From: Phallusia mammillata
Lineage: Eukaryota > Chordata > Ascidiacea > Phlebobranchia > Ascidiidae
Assembly (NCBI GenBank): GCA_003260075.1
Contig: QLIY01000402.1
Span: 1-64,000 of the forward strand
Length of the DNA: 64,000 bases
Reading direction: 5' to 3'
Program-made: the position numbers and the translations under genes
Notes under the pieces: generated by a model
The model's database searches: none
Told to the model about the DNA's origin: nothing
The model's input: only the letters and a program-made list of their open reading frames with translations
Part shown: positions 1 to 12,026 of the stretch, in pieces
How the letters are laid out: every line of letters begins with the position of its first letter
Position numbering within the stretch: the first letter of the stretch is position 1

Positions 1-327
1 TGACCTAGTTTAGACTCTACCACTGACATTCGAGTTCCGGTCGAGTTTAGGGATCGTAAACAACTATAATTTAATTATTTTAAACATTTTTAACGCAATT
101 ATTTCTGCCTGAAGTTGAGCAAAGTTACGATAATGCCGGATGAGTAGCATTACTCTACTGCAAGCGGATTTAACCAAACTCGGCCACTTCCTGAATACCG
201 ACTACAAGGATGTTTTCAATAGAATGCAACCGTAGTATAAACGTTGTACGTGTTTTCGCAAGTAAAACCGTTCTCAAGCGCTTTTCCTTGCGTCACAGAT
301 AAAGATAAAAAAAATGTTTTATCGCAG

Positions 328-1811
328 ATCTAAAGATATTGGTTGGCAATGATCGATTCACTCAAACAATTGGACACAATTTATCAGACAAAAAGAACAG
401 TGCTTGTCGCCAAACTGTTCTACATTATACGATGAGGTGGAAGTTGGAAAAAGAGGATTGTTCTAAGTTGCTTAGTGTATACAGCTGCGTTGTACCAGGT
501 GTGTTTAAAGTTTCTATGATATATTTCAACTCGAATTGTTGGATACACCTTTAAATTGTCGAGTCCAGTTCTAGTACAAATTTCCACGATTTGATTAAGG
601 CGAGTATTTTTCTGGCTATGACTCAAATCCTTGTAAAATCGAGTAACCTTTCGTAGTAGAAAATAGCGTTTATTAAGGATTTGTTCATTTAGAATAGATA
701 TTCAAATCGTTTGAACTGCTATCTTGACGAAACCTATACTCAAAAGTGCTACCNTTTAAAGTTTCTTTGATATATATTTCAACTCTAATTGTTGGATCCA
801 CCTTTAAATAGTTCGTTGTCGAGTCCAGTTCGAGTACAAATTTCCACGATTTGATTAAGGCGAGTATTTTTCTGGCTATGACTCAAATCCTTGTAAAATC
901 GAGTAACCTTTCGTAGTAGGAAATAGTGTTTATTAAGGATTTGTTTATTAAGATATTCAAATCATGCTATCTTGACGAAACCTACACTCAAAAGTGCTAC
1001 CAAAAACTTTCGAACCAATTGCTTTTCAATTTGAGACCCATTGTGACTGTTCTTGTAACAATAAACTGTTAAAAGTTCTTGAGAAATGTTTCAATAGTTT
1101 ATATTAAACTAAACTAAATTGTATAAACACATGTGTTTTCTGCAGTGCAAAAGTTTGAACAACAGCATGCTGTAGCAATGTCTCCAGTCGTTATATATGT
1201 TACGGCAGTCGTGGCGATTGCAATTTGCTGTGTGTTTCTTGCAGTTGGGTATTTGATTTATAAAAAGTAAGTTTATAGGGGGGGGGGGAAAGTTTGAACA
1301 ACAGCATGCTGTAGCAATGTCTCCTGTCGTTATATCTGTTACGGCAGTCGTGGCGATTGCAATTTTCTCTGTGTTTCTTGCAGTTCGGTATTTGATTTAT
1401 AAAAAGTAAGTTTATATTCAGCTAATAGTAAAAAAACATACAACTAATCGAACAACATTTATCAGAGCTTGTTACATGCACGACTTTATAAGCTTGTAAT
1501 AAATTTTTAATGTCTGTACAAATTTAAAAAACAACCTCAAACGCAATTTAAATGTGTTTGGGAAAACTAAGAAGAAAGTTCTTGTAGATGTCGAGCAGAA
1601 AAAGCAGTGGAACCGTCCTGCAAACCAGAAGATAACGATTCACCACCAAGAAGACCAAACACACAGCGAAAGTATTACAGCGTGAAAGAAGATATGGATT
1701 TGGATTCTAGAATCGAAAGTATGTGATATCACTAAACATAGGAAATTTAAACAACAAAAGTAATGCTTGCCTTTTAAACATCCTGCAGCTCAAAAACATA
1801 TATTAAGGTAA
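328..1811 (+). CDS. C-type-lectin-like transmembrane receptor, 3' part (lectin receptor 1)
   Basis: Only the 3' exons lie in the window. The first, 328-498, encodes the C-terminal half of a C-type-lectin-like domain, with the cysteine pattern and the VLHY..W core shared with the second lectin receptor (its exon 8303-8464). Exon 1146-1266 encodes a short stalk and one hydrophobic membrane helix ending in YLIYK. Exon 1588-1718 encodes a basic and acidic tail with SPPRRP and KYYSV. Exon 1789-1811 would add seven codons and the stop. All phases join (1, 2, 1), which supports the model; the tiny last exon is the least certain part. A second, 5'-truncated copy of the helix exon follows a G run at 1278-1288 and ends at the same splice donor at 1405, probably an assembly duplicate. 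The ligand is unknown. It is probably a plasma-membrane type I receptor; its signal peptide and first lectin domain lie upstream of the window. Confidence 0.7.
503..1003 (+). repeat. ~250-base direct duplication in an intron, joined at an N
   Basis: The segment 503-753 is repeated with few differences at 755-1003. The only N of the window, at 754, lies at the junction. Both copies are intronic (intron 499-1145). The structure, an unmerged overlap with a marker base, is the same as at the poly-G joins elsewhere, so an assembly artefact is more likely than a biological tandem duplication. Confidence 0.8.
1278..1405 (+). repeat. Poly-G join plus duplicated membrane-helix exon
   Basis: A run of 11 G (1278-1288) is followed by a copy of the stalk/helix exon of lectin receptor 1 (1289-1405). 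It differs from 1150-1266 by a handful of bases, some changing residues in the helix. The copy lacks its own splice acceptor because it starts inside the exon. It is most likely an allelic contig end rather than a second exon. Confidence 0.75.
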
Positions 1812-4113
1812 AGATATAGCCGCGAACACACTGTAAACATACACATAATAGCTGCGTAGCGCAGCAAATTTGGTACCTTTCGATTTTTAAACATTCGATT
1901 TTTTTTTGCAGCCCATCGTGTGGCAACAATCCTACTAAATTTTGTTGCATCAAGTTTAATTTTGTGCAAAAATTGGTTTATTACACACAAGTCTGGACTG
2001 CAATATGCTAAAAGGACCATATAAAAACTTGCAATTTTCAATGCAAAAGTCGAGACCGAATAAACCTGCAGCCAGTCGGTCTACTAAAATCTCAGAAAAG
2101 CGGATGACACATAACACGTTTTAACACCAGACAGCCTTGGTGAATTCTAATTGACTTTGTTGTGTTCTAACAGGTCATGTTTATCAACACATCGGTCAAG
2201 CTGAATATGAAAACCACTGAATGATTCGAAATGGACATTAATACTGACATACATGTTTAAACAGGACAAATATGTGTGATACTAATCCTACTGTATCGTT
2301 TACGTCTGTCAAATTATCTGTATATTGTATTGGTTATCTTTTTTTGGCTTGTTCGTAAATGTACTTGTAATGTAGGTATTAAGGCCACATATAAACTATT
2401 TCCCACATTTAAAGAACTAAGACCATAATCTGTTTTTTCACATATTAAAAAAAGAAAGCGGTCGGCCTTAATAACTCCAGGTAAGTTATTTATTTGCCAC
2501 AAACGCATTGAATTTAACTTTTAAAAATACTTTTGATCGCTCTTGCTTGTATTGGCAACAAATTAACGTTATCCAAAATTAGCCGACAAAACTTTGACGT
2601 GAAGAAAATATTAATGAAGTTTCAATAGAGAAAAATTATCAAAAACAATCGTGTTTTGAAGTTTTTGTTTATTTTACTATTAATGCATTAACATCCAACA
2701 ATAGCGTTGTACATGACTTTGCTCCAATTGCGCCTTGTACAAGGACAAAATGTTAGGTTTTCGTTAAGCTCATTGCGCCTTTCTATACTGCACCATGTGC
2801 TTTGGGCGTAAAACGAAAAGCGCTTTTATCCTGAAAAGCACAATTCGTTGATTACTTTACAGCACAATAGGTTGCCCGTAAGAGCTGTGTGCTGGATTAC
2901 TGAAGTTCCTAGTTCAAAGATTTTAAGTTCAAATTTGCGTTTTAGTGATGTTTTTGAGTCAAATGAATGTAATCCTGTTTTCTGTGTTTGTTGTATAAAC
3001 TACATGTGCTTCTATGGACAGTATTAGTCTTGGACAGGTATTCGCGTTAAAACGAGATTAACAGAGTAAAAATGTGTAGCTTTAGTTGTTGCTATGTACT
3101 GATTTAAAACACAAGCTCTTTACGTCAATGAAACAAAGTGAAAAAGATACGTTTTTCTGTATATGTGCACCTATTATTCAGGTAAGTCAAAAATTGGTAA
3201 TAAACGGTTTCAATTAAAATGAGTTGATTTTAAAAGAAATTTTGTTTAAAGCAAATTTATTATGAAGACCAGCTAAGTCATAAATTAGTTTATTTCGCTT
3301 GGTGAAAGAAAACATAGCGACACAATTGCTGTAAAACAATCACCTGGAAATAGCTGCGCAACGTTAAAACGTTATCGAGCGAAAAAATAGTACAGGGCTC
3401 AACATGTGGATCATGACTGAGCGCGTTGCAGTTACACCGTACATTAAGCGTTATGTGAGAGTTTTGGCGCAATGTAAGTTAAAACAGGTACGTAATAAAA
3501 GCACTAGGGGGGGGGGACGCGTTGCAGTTACACCGTACATTAAGCGTTATGTGAGAGTGAGTTTTGGCGCAATGTAAGTTAAAACAGGTACGTAATAAAA
3601 GCACTAATGATGTAAACCATGGCGTCAATGAGTTTGACCAGTATGTACATTTAAAACCAGACATTAAATATCATACAAAACCACTATTCTATTGTTTTTT
3701 AACAAAATTCTGACCAAATTTAACGGTGACTATGTCATCTCTTACCTAAAACGGGTGGTTAGTTTATAGGACCCCCTCGACTGGTCCCGTCCCACCCCCA
3801 GTCGTGTTTACCAACAATGCGCCAACCTCACTTTCTTGTGAGCCCCAGAGGGGGGGGGGGTGACGGTGTAGCTGCAGCGCGTTTAGCGCTCATTTGACCA
3901 ATTGTGCCCGACGCTTTTATACGCTCCATAACGTTTCAATGTTGCGCATCTATTTCGGGCTTGGTGATTGTTTTAGTGCAAATGTGTCGCTATGTTGTCT
4001 TTCACCAAGCGAAATAAACTCATCTCAACTTAAAGTCAGTTTGCCAAATAAAAACAACAACATAAGTTTATGGTAAATCGGTGCAGAACCAACATATCAA
4101 GTATTTTACTCAC
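1812..4113. other. Intergenic stretch rich in short repeats
   Basis: No convincing exon was found from 1812 to 3290. From 3290 on there are two copies of a ~150-base repeat (3290-3450 on +, 3880-4030 on -). A poly-G join at 3507-3515 duplicates about 75 bases of flank (3427-3506 against 3516-3605), and a further G run lies at 3850-3860. The missing 3' exon of the - strand cysteine-rich gene should lie here but was not identified. Confidence 0.5.
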
Positions 4114-4674
4114 TCTCACACTCGAGGTCTGGGTCAACACATTTGCAATTGAGAATTGCCATGTCGCAAAAACCGTGGACGCATGTCCAGTCCCCCTCTT
4201 CACCATGACAAGTGAATGTAACCGGTTCTGTAAGTAGAAAATACTTTTAACTGAAACCAGTTGATTAAACGATCCTTTGTAACCTGCCGCATGTGAATTG
4301 TTGCATGTACATTTGGCATTATTTTTTTAATTAAATATATTTGCATACAAACATAGTGTGGTGTATTTCAAACCCCTAGGTTGGCTTGATATCCATTTAA
4401 GCAAGACCCAAACCTAAATATAATACCCACGATTGGCCCCAACAAACTGGAGTGCCGTTATTTGGCTACATTAGCTAATACGGCCCATCTCTTGTCATTA
4501 GCTCACTAATAAGACCTTGTTAGTCGAGAAAGTGTGCACTGTCTTCTAATATAAATATATATTATAATATGCTTATAATATACACCACTACTTACTTAGT
4601 TTATGAGTCTGTGATTTCGCATGTTGTCCAAGCAGACAAAACATCAGCAGCACACAGATAACCAATTTGTCCAT
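4114..4674 (-). CDS. Small secreted cysteine-rich (EGF-like) protein, 3' end unresolved
   Basis: This gene was found by reading the reverse strand. Exon 1 (4674 down to 4596) starts with ATG and encodes a signal peptide: a lysine then a leucine/cysteine/methionine-rich core ending near GQHAKSQ. It ends one base into a codon at a perfect GTAAG donor. Exon 2 (4227 down to 4114) follows a CAG acceptor in the matching phase. It encodes about 38 residues with six cysteines spaced C-x8-C-x4-C-x7-C-x-C-x6-C, close to an EGF module but with a short last loop. It ends at a GTGAGT donor, so at least one more exon exists to the left and was not found. The product is probably extracellular, and its function is unknown. 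The agreement of signal peptide, phase and both splice sites makes chance unlikely. A MITE-like repeat lies just downstream. Confidence 0.6.
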
Positions 4675-5611
4675 AGTTTTAATGTTGCACCTGTTTCACT
4701 ATGTATATTCTACCTTACTGAAGAACCTAACATCTCATGTATGCCGATGCAGTCGCACAAAAAACGGAAGCAATTAAAGGGGTTTCGTTGTGACGTTTCA
4801 ATTAGCACGTATGACGTAATAAATTGTTTTGTTTGAACCGGAAAACGCGGCGCTGTCGGCATAGCCGCTGAAACCAGAGGTATTAGAGTTGAATTTATTT
4901 CACTTGGTGAAAAACATAGCGACACAATTGCACTAAAACAATCACCAAGCCGGAAATAGCTGCGCAACGTTGAAACGTTATGGAACGCAAAACAGTGAAG
5001 GGCACAATTGGTTGGAAATGACTAAATGCGCTGCAGCTACACCGTATTATAAATAGGAAACACTTGCCCCTATAAAATCTCTAGATTTATGCTATTTTTA
5101 TTACATATGTATATTACCTGCATGTTATGTATTTCAACATTTTGTTTTCGATCCCAGATAAGTTGTCATTATAAACCACACCTAATTGGCCATCTGGCTT
5201 TTGAATAATGTCTTTGGACGTAGAATAATATGCATTTCCAGTAAGTTACTTGAAAGGTTAATATAAAGTTGTAAAGAATTTATGTGGAATTTTAGCCCAA
5301 TTATTCTCACTTTCTTGTGTTCGGGGGGGGGGAACTTTGTCAAGTTTGTTGTATTTCGAATGCATGTTTGTTATGAATTGTGCCACTTCCTTTTACAGTC
5401 TCAACCACGTTTGTACGTGACACACGTGTTTGACGCATTTAGCAGAAACCGTTTCCCGCCAATTTCCCACACCGACATGAAACTCAAAAATTTGCATAAA
5501 ACTAAGACGTAACGGATGTGTTGTTACTAACAGCCCATTATATGCTATACTCAGCGGACAAGGTATAGATGTGGTATACTATATGAAGGTTGTAAAGTCA
5601 GGGCTAAGATA
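4675..5611. other. Intergenic region, possible bidirectional upstream region
   Basis: This lies between the starts of the - strand cysteine-rich gene (4674) and the second lectin receptor (5612). It contains one copy of the ~150-base repeat (4893-5045) and a poly-G run (5323-5332) without an obvious flanking duplication. No TATA box or other promoter element was identified with confidence. Confidence 0.4.
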
Positions 5612-8600
5612 ATGTTTAACAGATTTATATTTATTCTGCGTATTGTTGTGATATTATTTTCTTTTCTCGGGAAGAACTCGGCAGTAGGTAATGTAAAAAA
5701 AATATCTTTTATTCAAGAGTTTGTGTTTTAGTTAAACACCTTGAAATGGTCCGAAGCTTATTTATTTTCAAACTTTTCTAGCCGTAATAATGAAAATAAC
5801 GACCCAAATAGACGTAAAAATTGACATGATTTATTGTTCAAACTTTATAGTCTCATAATGTAGTACTATAACTTTTAAAAGTAACCAGATCGTTTTTTTA
5901 AATTTGCGTTAGGCATCTATATCGTGCTTTGTGGTTATAGATGGAAAACTCGTTAGCGAACATTTTATTTGTTTTAAGCCATGCATGTTAAATAAGCTTT
6001 ACACTTGACCGCACAAAGCTAGTTAATGAACCTGATTTAAATCTGATTTTCGTGTTAATTTCTACAGGGGATCTTTACTATACATTCCCCATTGCAAACA
6101 ACCAAACCAGATCTTGGGTAACTTTATCCAGCTTAAAGTTGAATGCAAGTGGTGCATCAGAACAATGTAAAAATTTGGGTGGAGTTCTTACCCCTGTGGA
6201 TGACGTCACAGATAGCAGACTGACTCCGATGATGCAATCAATCGAAAACGGTAAATCTATAATTGGTTTATATTACTGTTTTTTTTCGTTGTAAAGCAAA
6301 GGCAAGCATGTTTATAGCGTTGTGTCAAATCTAAACTTATGCACTGATATTTTTCTGTAGATCTTCGCAGGGTTTATATCTTTTACGACCCAACCAACTC
6401 TAAAGTTTACCGATATTCGACAAATTCAACCGAATTTGGGAATTGGAAAAGCGCCAAGCACCTTGGACATTTATGGCGATTTGATTTGTTTACAGGGTGA
6501 GCAATTTGATGAACGTTTATTGTCGTTGTATTTAATAATGATAAAATGTAGTCGCTTTGCATGAGGTAGATTTTATTTGATAATGCCAATTTATGGCATT
6601 TAATTTCGAATGGCATTGTGGGCCATGAACTGTGATTTCTTTGCATTTGGAAAGTATTTCAAAGTTATTTTTGCAAAAAATGCTGTCCTTACTTTGTTTG
6701 TCTAACTTTGTTAAAATTGTAAAATGCTTGAGTTATATATAACTTACATAAGCTATGCTCAATTCAAAACTTTAAAAAAGGTCTCTATAGTATTGTGTAA
6801 CGGCCGTTAATTGGGACCAACTAATGGTTTTACTCTTTTGCTATAATAGTGAATTGTATGGAATGTTTACATTCTTTTAATTCCAAACCAATTAAAAATT
6901 AACAGGCGATCACCTTGGGCGAAACAATTAATTCACTTCTGCCATCATCTAAATTTGAGGTGGTTTATTTCAAACCAAACTTGCAATGTACGCAAAGGTA
7001 AGGGTCCATTTTATGTTTTCCGATAAACCAATAAAAAGGTGACCTACTCATTGACAGTAAATATTCGATTTGCTTCGGTTTGTATTCAGTGGTGGGATTC
7101 AATTTTTGATCAGCCAGTTATATCACAAAAGTCATATTTTCAGCTAGTTCTGTTACAGAAGTCCATTGACAGTAACCAGCAATGCTAACCGGTTCGCAGA
7201 TCTCATAAAATTTTGTGAGACGGTTCTACAGAGCCGTTGCGAACCGACTGAATCCCACCACTGCTGATAATCAGTCCTTGTATTTTTTTTTATATTTTAA
7301 AACAGATTTAGAAAGCTAGGTATACTGTACATTTCGAACTTTAAACTTGAATCTACCAGCTCCTTGCTTAAATGAACCTTATGTTATTGATTCATTTTTA
7401 TTAAAACATCAAGTCATTCATCCTTATGACAAGATTGATGACATTACTGGTATCTATAAACAAGCATTAAGATATGTGTAATGTTTTGACCAAATTGAAG
7501 CCTTTGTGCTTTTTAGTAAATTTGAATGAATCAGTCAAATAGCGAATACAATATTACTGTTCTGTAACAATATAACTAACTATTTATCTAGGTTGGGATG
7601 CTGATCCGGATCTGGTAGGTTTATATGGCGGGGATTCGGAAATACCCGGATACCAAACGATTTATAATTATCGGCGGGAGGAAGCTGAGAGCCACGCAAG
7701 CAGATTGACGGATGTTAAAAACGATATTTATCAGGGTTATCGAACTCAAATGGAAAACATTTATGCTGCAGGTATTTCTCTGAAGAAAACTACAAACTAA
7801 ATTAGTTCAGATGAACATAAATTCACAACTGGGATCAGCTCTGAAGCGTCTATGCAGACAGCGATCACGGCACACTCATATATAAATCACAGTACGCCAG
7901 GCCAATTGAAGGCGTTATACCAAATCAGCCGATCACCAAGCATTCCCGGAAAGACTCCAGTCGTGGGTTCGAATCCCACCGCTGGCTAGATTTTTCTAGC
8001 CTACGCCTTGCTATATGGTGGTGAATAATTGGTGACTGGCTGATTCGGTATGGCGCCTTCAATGGGCCTGGCGTACTGTGATTTACAAACTAAATTAATA
8101 AAGTATTTTTTTATTGTAATCCAATTTATATGACATGAACGACTTTAAATACTTGGTAGATTTAATCGCAAATTGTGACATTTAAATTCATTCAATGTAT
8201 AGATTTGCCTCCAACTAAGCTACATTGAGTTGAATTTGTAATCTAGGTTTATAGAACTAAAATTTTAAAATGGTGACCACTAAACGTTTTTGTCGTTTTT
8301 AGATGTAAAAATCTACGTGGCAACAAAAATGATGGAGCCAATCGTTATTAATGCAACAGCTAATACTACCTACTGCCAGCAAAGAGTTTTGCATTACAAT
8401 TTAAAGTGGAATTTGACGAATGGTGATTGCTCTGAGGTTCTTCCCTTTATCTGTTACATACAAGGTCAGTTTGGTTCACATTTTCATTTTGTTAAATAAA
8501 CCTGAGAATAATTTGTCGAATAAGTAATGACAAACTTGAGAAATTGTCGGTGAAAAAACAATTGTAATGTGTTTATTTTAGAGCCTGGATATGTTTCTGC

Positions 8601-10260
8601 TGCCATTTTTCACCCCGTGGCAACACCGGTGACTGCTCTGGTGGCTATTTTGGTTTTCTCTTTATTGTTTGCTACGGGATATTGGCTTTACAAAAGGTAA
8701 CTTTGAGATTTTGTTTGACAATAGTAGGTAAAAGTAACTAAAGAGTAGGCAAAGTTGTTTACGGTTTGACTTTTACTTTTGCCATTTACTATGTGTTTGA
8801 AACCAAACTATCTTAAAAATTAGTGGTTTGCTTCAATACTTCAATAACAGCCCACTTAAGTAGGGGGGGGGGGACTATCTTTGTTAAAATGAGCCTTGGT
8901 AAAATTAGTGGTTTGCTTCAATACTTCAATAACAGCCCACTTAAGTAGCTAGTTGCTGGACTAAACCTAAGGCCTAACAGCCCTAAAATGTCCTGTTTTA
9001 ATTCGTTGTCTAGTATTGTTCGTTGGATATGTCTTTTTTTATTTTATAGCCGTATTTTTGTCTTCATGTATAGGCCTGTCAAACAAACATTCAGGCCTAA
9101 ACTGGTTTAAAAATTCGGGTTCGATACGAACTTTAGGCTTGCGGTAAAAACTTATTTGCCCATTGAGAAACACTCAAGGCACGAGGTGGGATTAGAACCA
9201 TTAACTTTTCAATTTTTCGATTACTTTTACTAATTTTTTTCCGGCCAGGAATCGTGCCAACTTTTTCGAGCAGTTCTATATACACGTTTTATCAATTTTG
9301 ACACATTGCGTAGATGTAAACACACGAAGACCGAAGAAGTTACTGAACCTACACTGAACAAAGTTGATCAATTTCCTAATCCTGTCGAAGTCGAGCGGAA
9401 CGAAGATGGCAGATTTAGAAACCTTGTTGGAGAATATCTACATGGTGCAAACAGTAAGGGCTGAATGCTAGTTTCCATATGTTATGAGATAATACAAAGT
9501 TAAGAAGTACTTCTGACAATACGAAGTAAGTACTTCAAATTTTAAGTGTTTTATTTATTTTAAAATTGTATTCAATTATATTTTCGGATTCGGGATTATA
9601 GTTTACTGGTTCTGATTAGGTTCAAATTTTTAATCGGGTTGCGGATCGGGATTCGAAACTAAACTATGATTCCGGTTCCAATTTCTTTTTCGAATCCGAA
9701 TTCAGAACTTTACTGTGGTCAAATGAAACCAAAAACAAAAAAATTTACTGTTGGTTTCAAACTCGTGAATTACAATTTTCGTTAAAAAATGACCTTTGTA
9801 GAAGAATCGGGTTAGGGGGGGGGGAAAACTTTACTGTGGTCAAATGAAACCAAAAACAAACAAATTTACTGTTGGTTTCAAACTCGCGAATTACAATTTT
9901 CGTTAAAAAATGACCTTTGTAGAAGAATCGGGTTAAAGCACAAATCTAAAGGAATTCTATTTTGTGTTTTTTGTTTATAAATGACCAAGGTCAGATGTCC
10001 AAGTTGGGTAGAATTATTTGCTTACAAGTACTTTTTTTGAAAACCTGTAATTATTCAGTAAACTCTTAGTAATTTGAAAATTTGCAATAACCAGACTTTA
10101 TTCTGACTCTGGTTACAATGTTACAGGATACGTCGACCATCACATGCAAAGCGTTTACGTGAATGGAGATGTCGATATTGATGGGGTGGATTCACCCCCT
10201 GTTCCAAGACCTCCTATACCACCTCGAAGCCCCATACACCATCACGCCTACTCAAATTAA
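5612..10260 (+). CDS. Double C-type-lectin-like transmembrane receptor with SH3-ligand tail (lectin receptor 2)
   Basis: Nine exons: 5612-5687, 6068-6250, 6361-6496, 6906-6997, 7592-7771, 8303-8464, 8582-8696, 9314-9453, 10127-10260. All have GT-AG junctions and matching phases, giving 405 residues. Exon 1 is a signal peptide (FIFILRIVVILFSFLG). Exons 2-4 form a first lectin-like fold (GASEQCKNLGG, ending in HFC..WFISNQTC). Exons 5-6 form a second (CQQRVLHYNLKW..DCSEVLPFIC). I do not see the classical EPN or QPD sugar-binding triplets or a clear WND, so calcium-dependent sugar binding is doubtful. Exon 7 is the membrane helix (TALVAILVFSLLFATGYWLY). The tail ends in a proline-rich segment (PVPRPPIPPRSP) that fits a class II SH3 ligand, PxxPxR. 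This is probably a type I surface receptor; the ligand is unknown. Confidence 0.82.
7087..7263. mobile_element. hAT-like MITE (CAGTGGTGGGATTCA family)
   Basis: A ~177-base element in intron 4 of lectin receptor 2. It starts CAGTGGTGGGATTCA and ends with the inverse, TGAATCCCACCACTG. The interior is built of repeated CCGGTTC/GAACCGG blocks and is highly palindromic. No clear target-site duplication is visible for this copy, but other copies in the window have 8-base duplications as expected for hAT transposons. Confidence 0.8.
7800..8095 (+). mobile_element. tRNA-derived SINE with palindromic flanks
   Basis: A B-box-like GGTTCGAATCC at about 7968-7978 sits between two inverted arms. The left arm reads CAGTACGCCAGGCC..GAAGGCG and the right arm ends ..CGCCTTCAATGGGCCTGGCGTACTG. 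Related copies occur near 20085, 24575, 28525, 42465 and 46300. Composite tRNA-derived SINEs are described in Ciona (Cics-1); assignment to that family is inference. Confidence 0.7.
8863..8960 (+). repeat. Poly-G join with duplicated flank
   Basis: Eleven G (8863-8873) sit between two copies of the same ~45-base segment (8820-8862 and 8905-8948) in intron 7 of lectin receptor 2. The pattern is the same as at other assembly-like joins. Confidence 0.75.
8940..9170. repeat. Dispersed ~220-base repeat rich in GGGCCT/AGGCCC words
   Basis: Shares an ordered series of words (CTAAGTAGC, TTGCTGGAC, CAGCCCTAAAA, GCCTTGTT-like, TCTGTCAA, CGGGTT) with segments at about 44040-44255 and 49685-49915. Each copy lies in an intron. 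The element type is not recognised. Confidence 0.5.
9730..9936 (+). repeat. Poly-G join with ~100-base duplicated flank
   Basis: The segment 9706-9814 is repeated at 9827-9935 on the other side of ten G (9815-9824), with only a few substitutions. It is intronic in lectin receptor 2. Confidence 0.8.
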
Positions 10261-10552
10261 CCCATCCGACACGAAACGAATCAATTTTTATTCCAAACTG
10301 TCTTAATGATATATCGTTTTAAAAAAGTAAAAGCATATAGAGCCGTTTTGTTATCATGTAATTAATGCGTATGAGATTTACTTTTTGTGATCTCGTGACT
10401 CAAGACCATGTGACTTTTGTTCTGCCTGGCTTAACAACTTACGCGTGAAATAGACTTTTATGACTATGTTATATTCGTATGTAAATATTATTTAAATTTA
10501 CATGTTAATTTTATTAATAATTTACTACGTAGTTTGCAGACAACAGATTATT

Positions 10553-10940
10553 GGGGGGGGGGAATCACATGCAAAGCGTTTACGTAAATGGGGATGTTGA
10601 TATTGATGGGGTGGATTCACCCCCTGTTCCAAGACCTCCTATACCACCTCGAAGCCCAATACACCACCACGCCTACTCAAATTGACCCAATCTAACCAAA
10701 AAATATGACATTTTACAACGAACTGTCTTTATAACATATCGTTTTGTTTTGATGCCAGTTTTGTAATTTACTATTTTCTGATCACGTGATTTAAGATCAG
10801 GTGACTTTTGTTCTGCCTGGCTAAATAAATTCCACCTGAAATAGACTTTTATGACTATATTACATTCACATGCAAACGTTATTTAAATTTACATTTTAAT
10901 TTTATTAATAATTTACTACGTAGTTTGCAGACAACAGATT
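10553..10940 (+). pseudogene. Second copy of the last exon and 3' flank of lectin receptor 2
   Basis: After a run of ten G (10553-10562) the proline-rich last exon appears again (10563-10685), beginning inside the exon (SHAKR-side of VDHHMQS) and ending in TGA instead of TAA. The 3' flank follows with small insertions and deletions. It has silent differences from 10127-10260 and no upstream splice acceptor. It is either an allelic contig copy or a truncated tandem duplicate; the poly-G join favours the former. Confidence 0.7.
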
Positions 10941-11213
10941 ATTTGAAATGTTTGTCGAACGTTTATTGTATATTTCAATTTTTTGTTAAAAAACGTTTTG
11001 TACATTTCCTAACTATATACCACTTTTTAACTTGGTAAGCAGGAAATGATTTTTAGATTTAATAAGACATAAAAATGACTCTATACTTCAAAACAATATT
11101 ATTCTTAGACATGATGTACTGTCGTTTCAAGAAAATTGAATATTAGCATTTCTGTCTCATTACTCGATGTGTAATAGCGATTTTAACATGAACAGTTTTG
11201 ACTGGTTCTAGAC

Positions 11214-11497
11214 CAGGGGTGTGCAACCTTTGTTGCTGAATGCGATTGCCAAAATTAGATCGCGGGCCTCACCTCTGTATAACACAAGGTGATTTTTCTT
11301 TGTTACTTACCAAATATGCTTAACTACAAGTTAAATTCGCATTTGATTCTAGCCACACATGCCAGCTCCCAGAAAAATAGCATCGGGCGTATTAATCTTG
11401 CTCAAAAAAATATAATACTTGGACTTGTTTGCCAGTACATTTCAAGGGTCTCTGCGGGCCCCCAACCTTTAAGAAAGGGTCGCATTTGGCCCGCGGG

Positions 11498-11530
<33 letters not shown>

Positions 11531-11545
11531 GGTTGCACACCCCTG
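11214..11545. mobile_element. hAT-type MITE with exact 8-base target duplication
   Basis: The element starts CAGGGGTGTGCAACCT and ends AGGTTGCACACCCCTG (perfect inverted ends of about 15 bases). It is flanked on both sides by TTCTAGAC (11206-11213 and 11546-11553). A 30-base G run (11500-11529) replaces or interrupts its 3' part after GCCCGCGGGCC. The eight-base duplication and CAGGGG ends are typical of hAT elements. Confidence 0.9.
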
Positions 11546-11579
11546 TTCTAGACACATGTTTTAACGCAGTGTAACTGTG

Positions 11580-11850
11580 AAACCGTTAGTTAACCCTGAC
11601 TAAATGGCGGTCACGCTTTAACAAAACGTGCACTTAATATGCATCATATGTTAATTTGTTGCGAGACAATGGCAAGATACCAGCCGACCTGTAACTCTCG
11701 ATCGTCATTCTACGTAATGTCTGAAATAATTTACATATTGTTTTTTTACGTATATTATGATTGCATGCACTTATATCAAAACCTGTTTAATTTAAAAGTC
11801 TATCGTCTATAGGAGACGAAGGCTATATTTTCGTTCAATAAAATCCTCGT
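11580..11850 (+). promoter_or_regulatory. Conserved 5' flank of lectin-FN3 receptor 3
   Basis: This block aligns with 21136-21405 upstream of the paralogue. Shared blocks include AACCGTTAGTTA, AACGTGCACTTAATA, GTCATTCTACGTA, CGTATATTATG.TTGCATGCACTTATAT and TTTAAAAGTCTATCGTCTA. The similarity stretches over about 250 bases although the paralogues' introns are largely diverged, which suggests retained promoter function. Specific factor sites were not assigned. Confidence 0.55.
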
Positions 11851-12026
11851 GCATTTAATGTTACTGTCTAAAGTTGATTGATATGTGCTGATAGGCAAAA
11901 AGTAACCTTAGAAGTTGTATTTATTTTAGCGCTTGTATTGAATGTAGGTAGTGTATTGGGTCAGTAAGTAAATAATTTTAACGATTGCTTTGTTTTTTTA
12001 GGTCGGCGCTATTACAAAGTGTTAGG

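Noticed and set aside
130..245. Segment resembling the exon before the last lectin exon of receptor 1 (LTKLGHFL..YKDVFNRM against LTDVKNDI..YRTQMENI)
   Set aside because: The similarity is suggestive, but an upstream in-frame stop and missing splice sites in the right phase prevent a supported exon call.
5105..5240. Reverse-strand frame of about 42 codons ending at a GTAATA donor
   Set aside because: It looks exon-like, but the only nearby acceptor puts a stop codon in frame and no partner exon was found.
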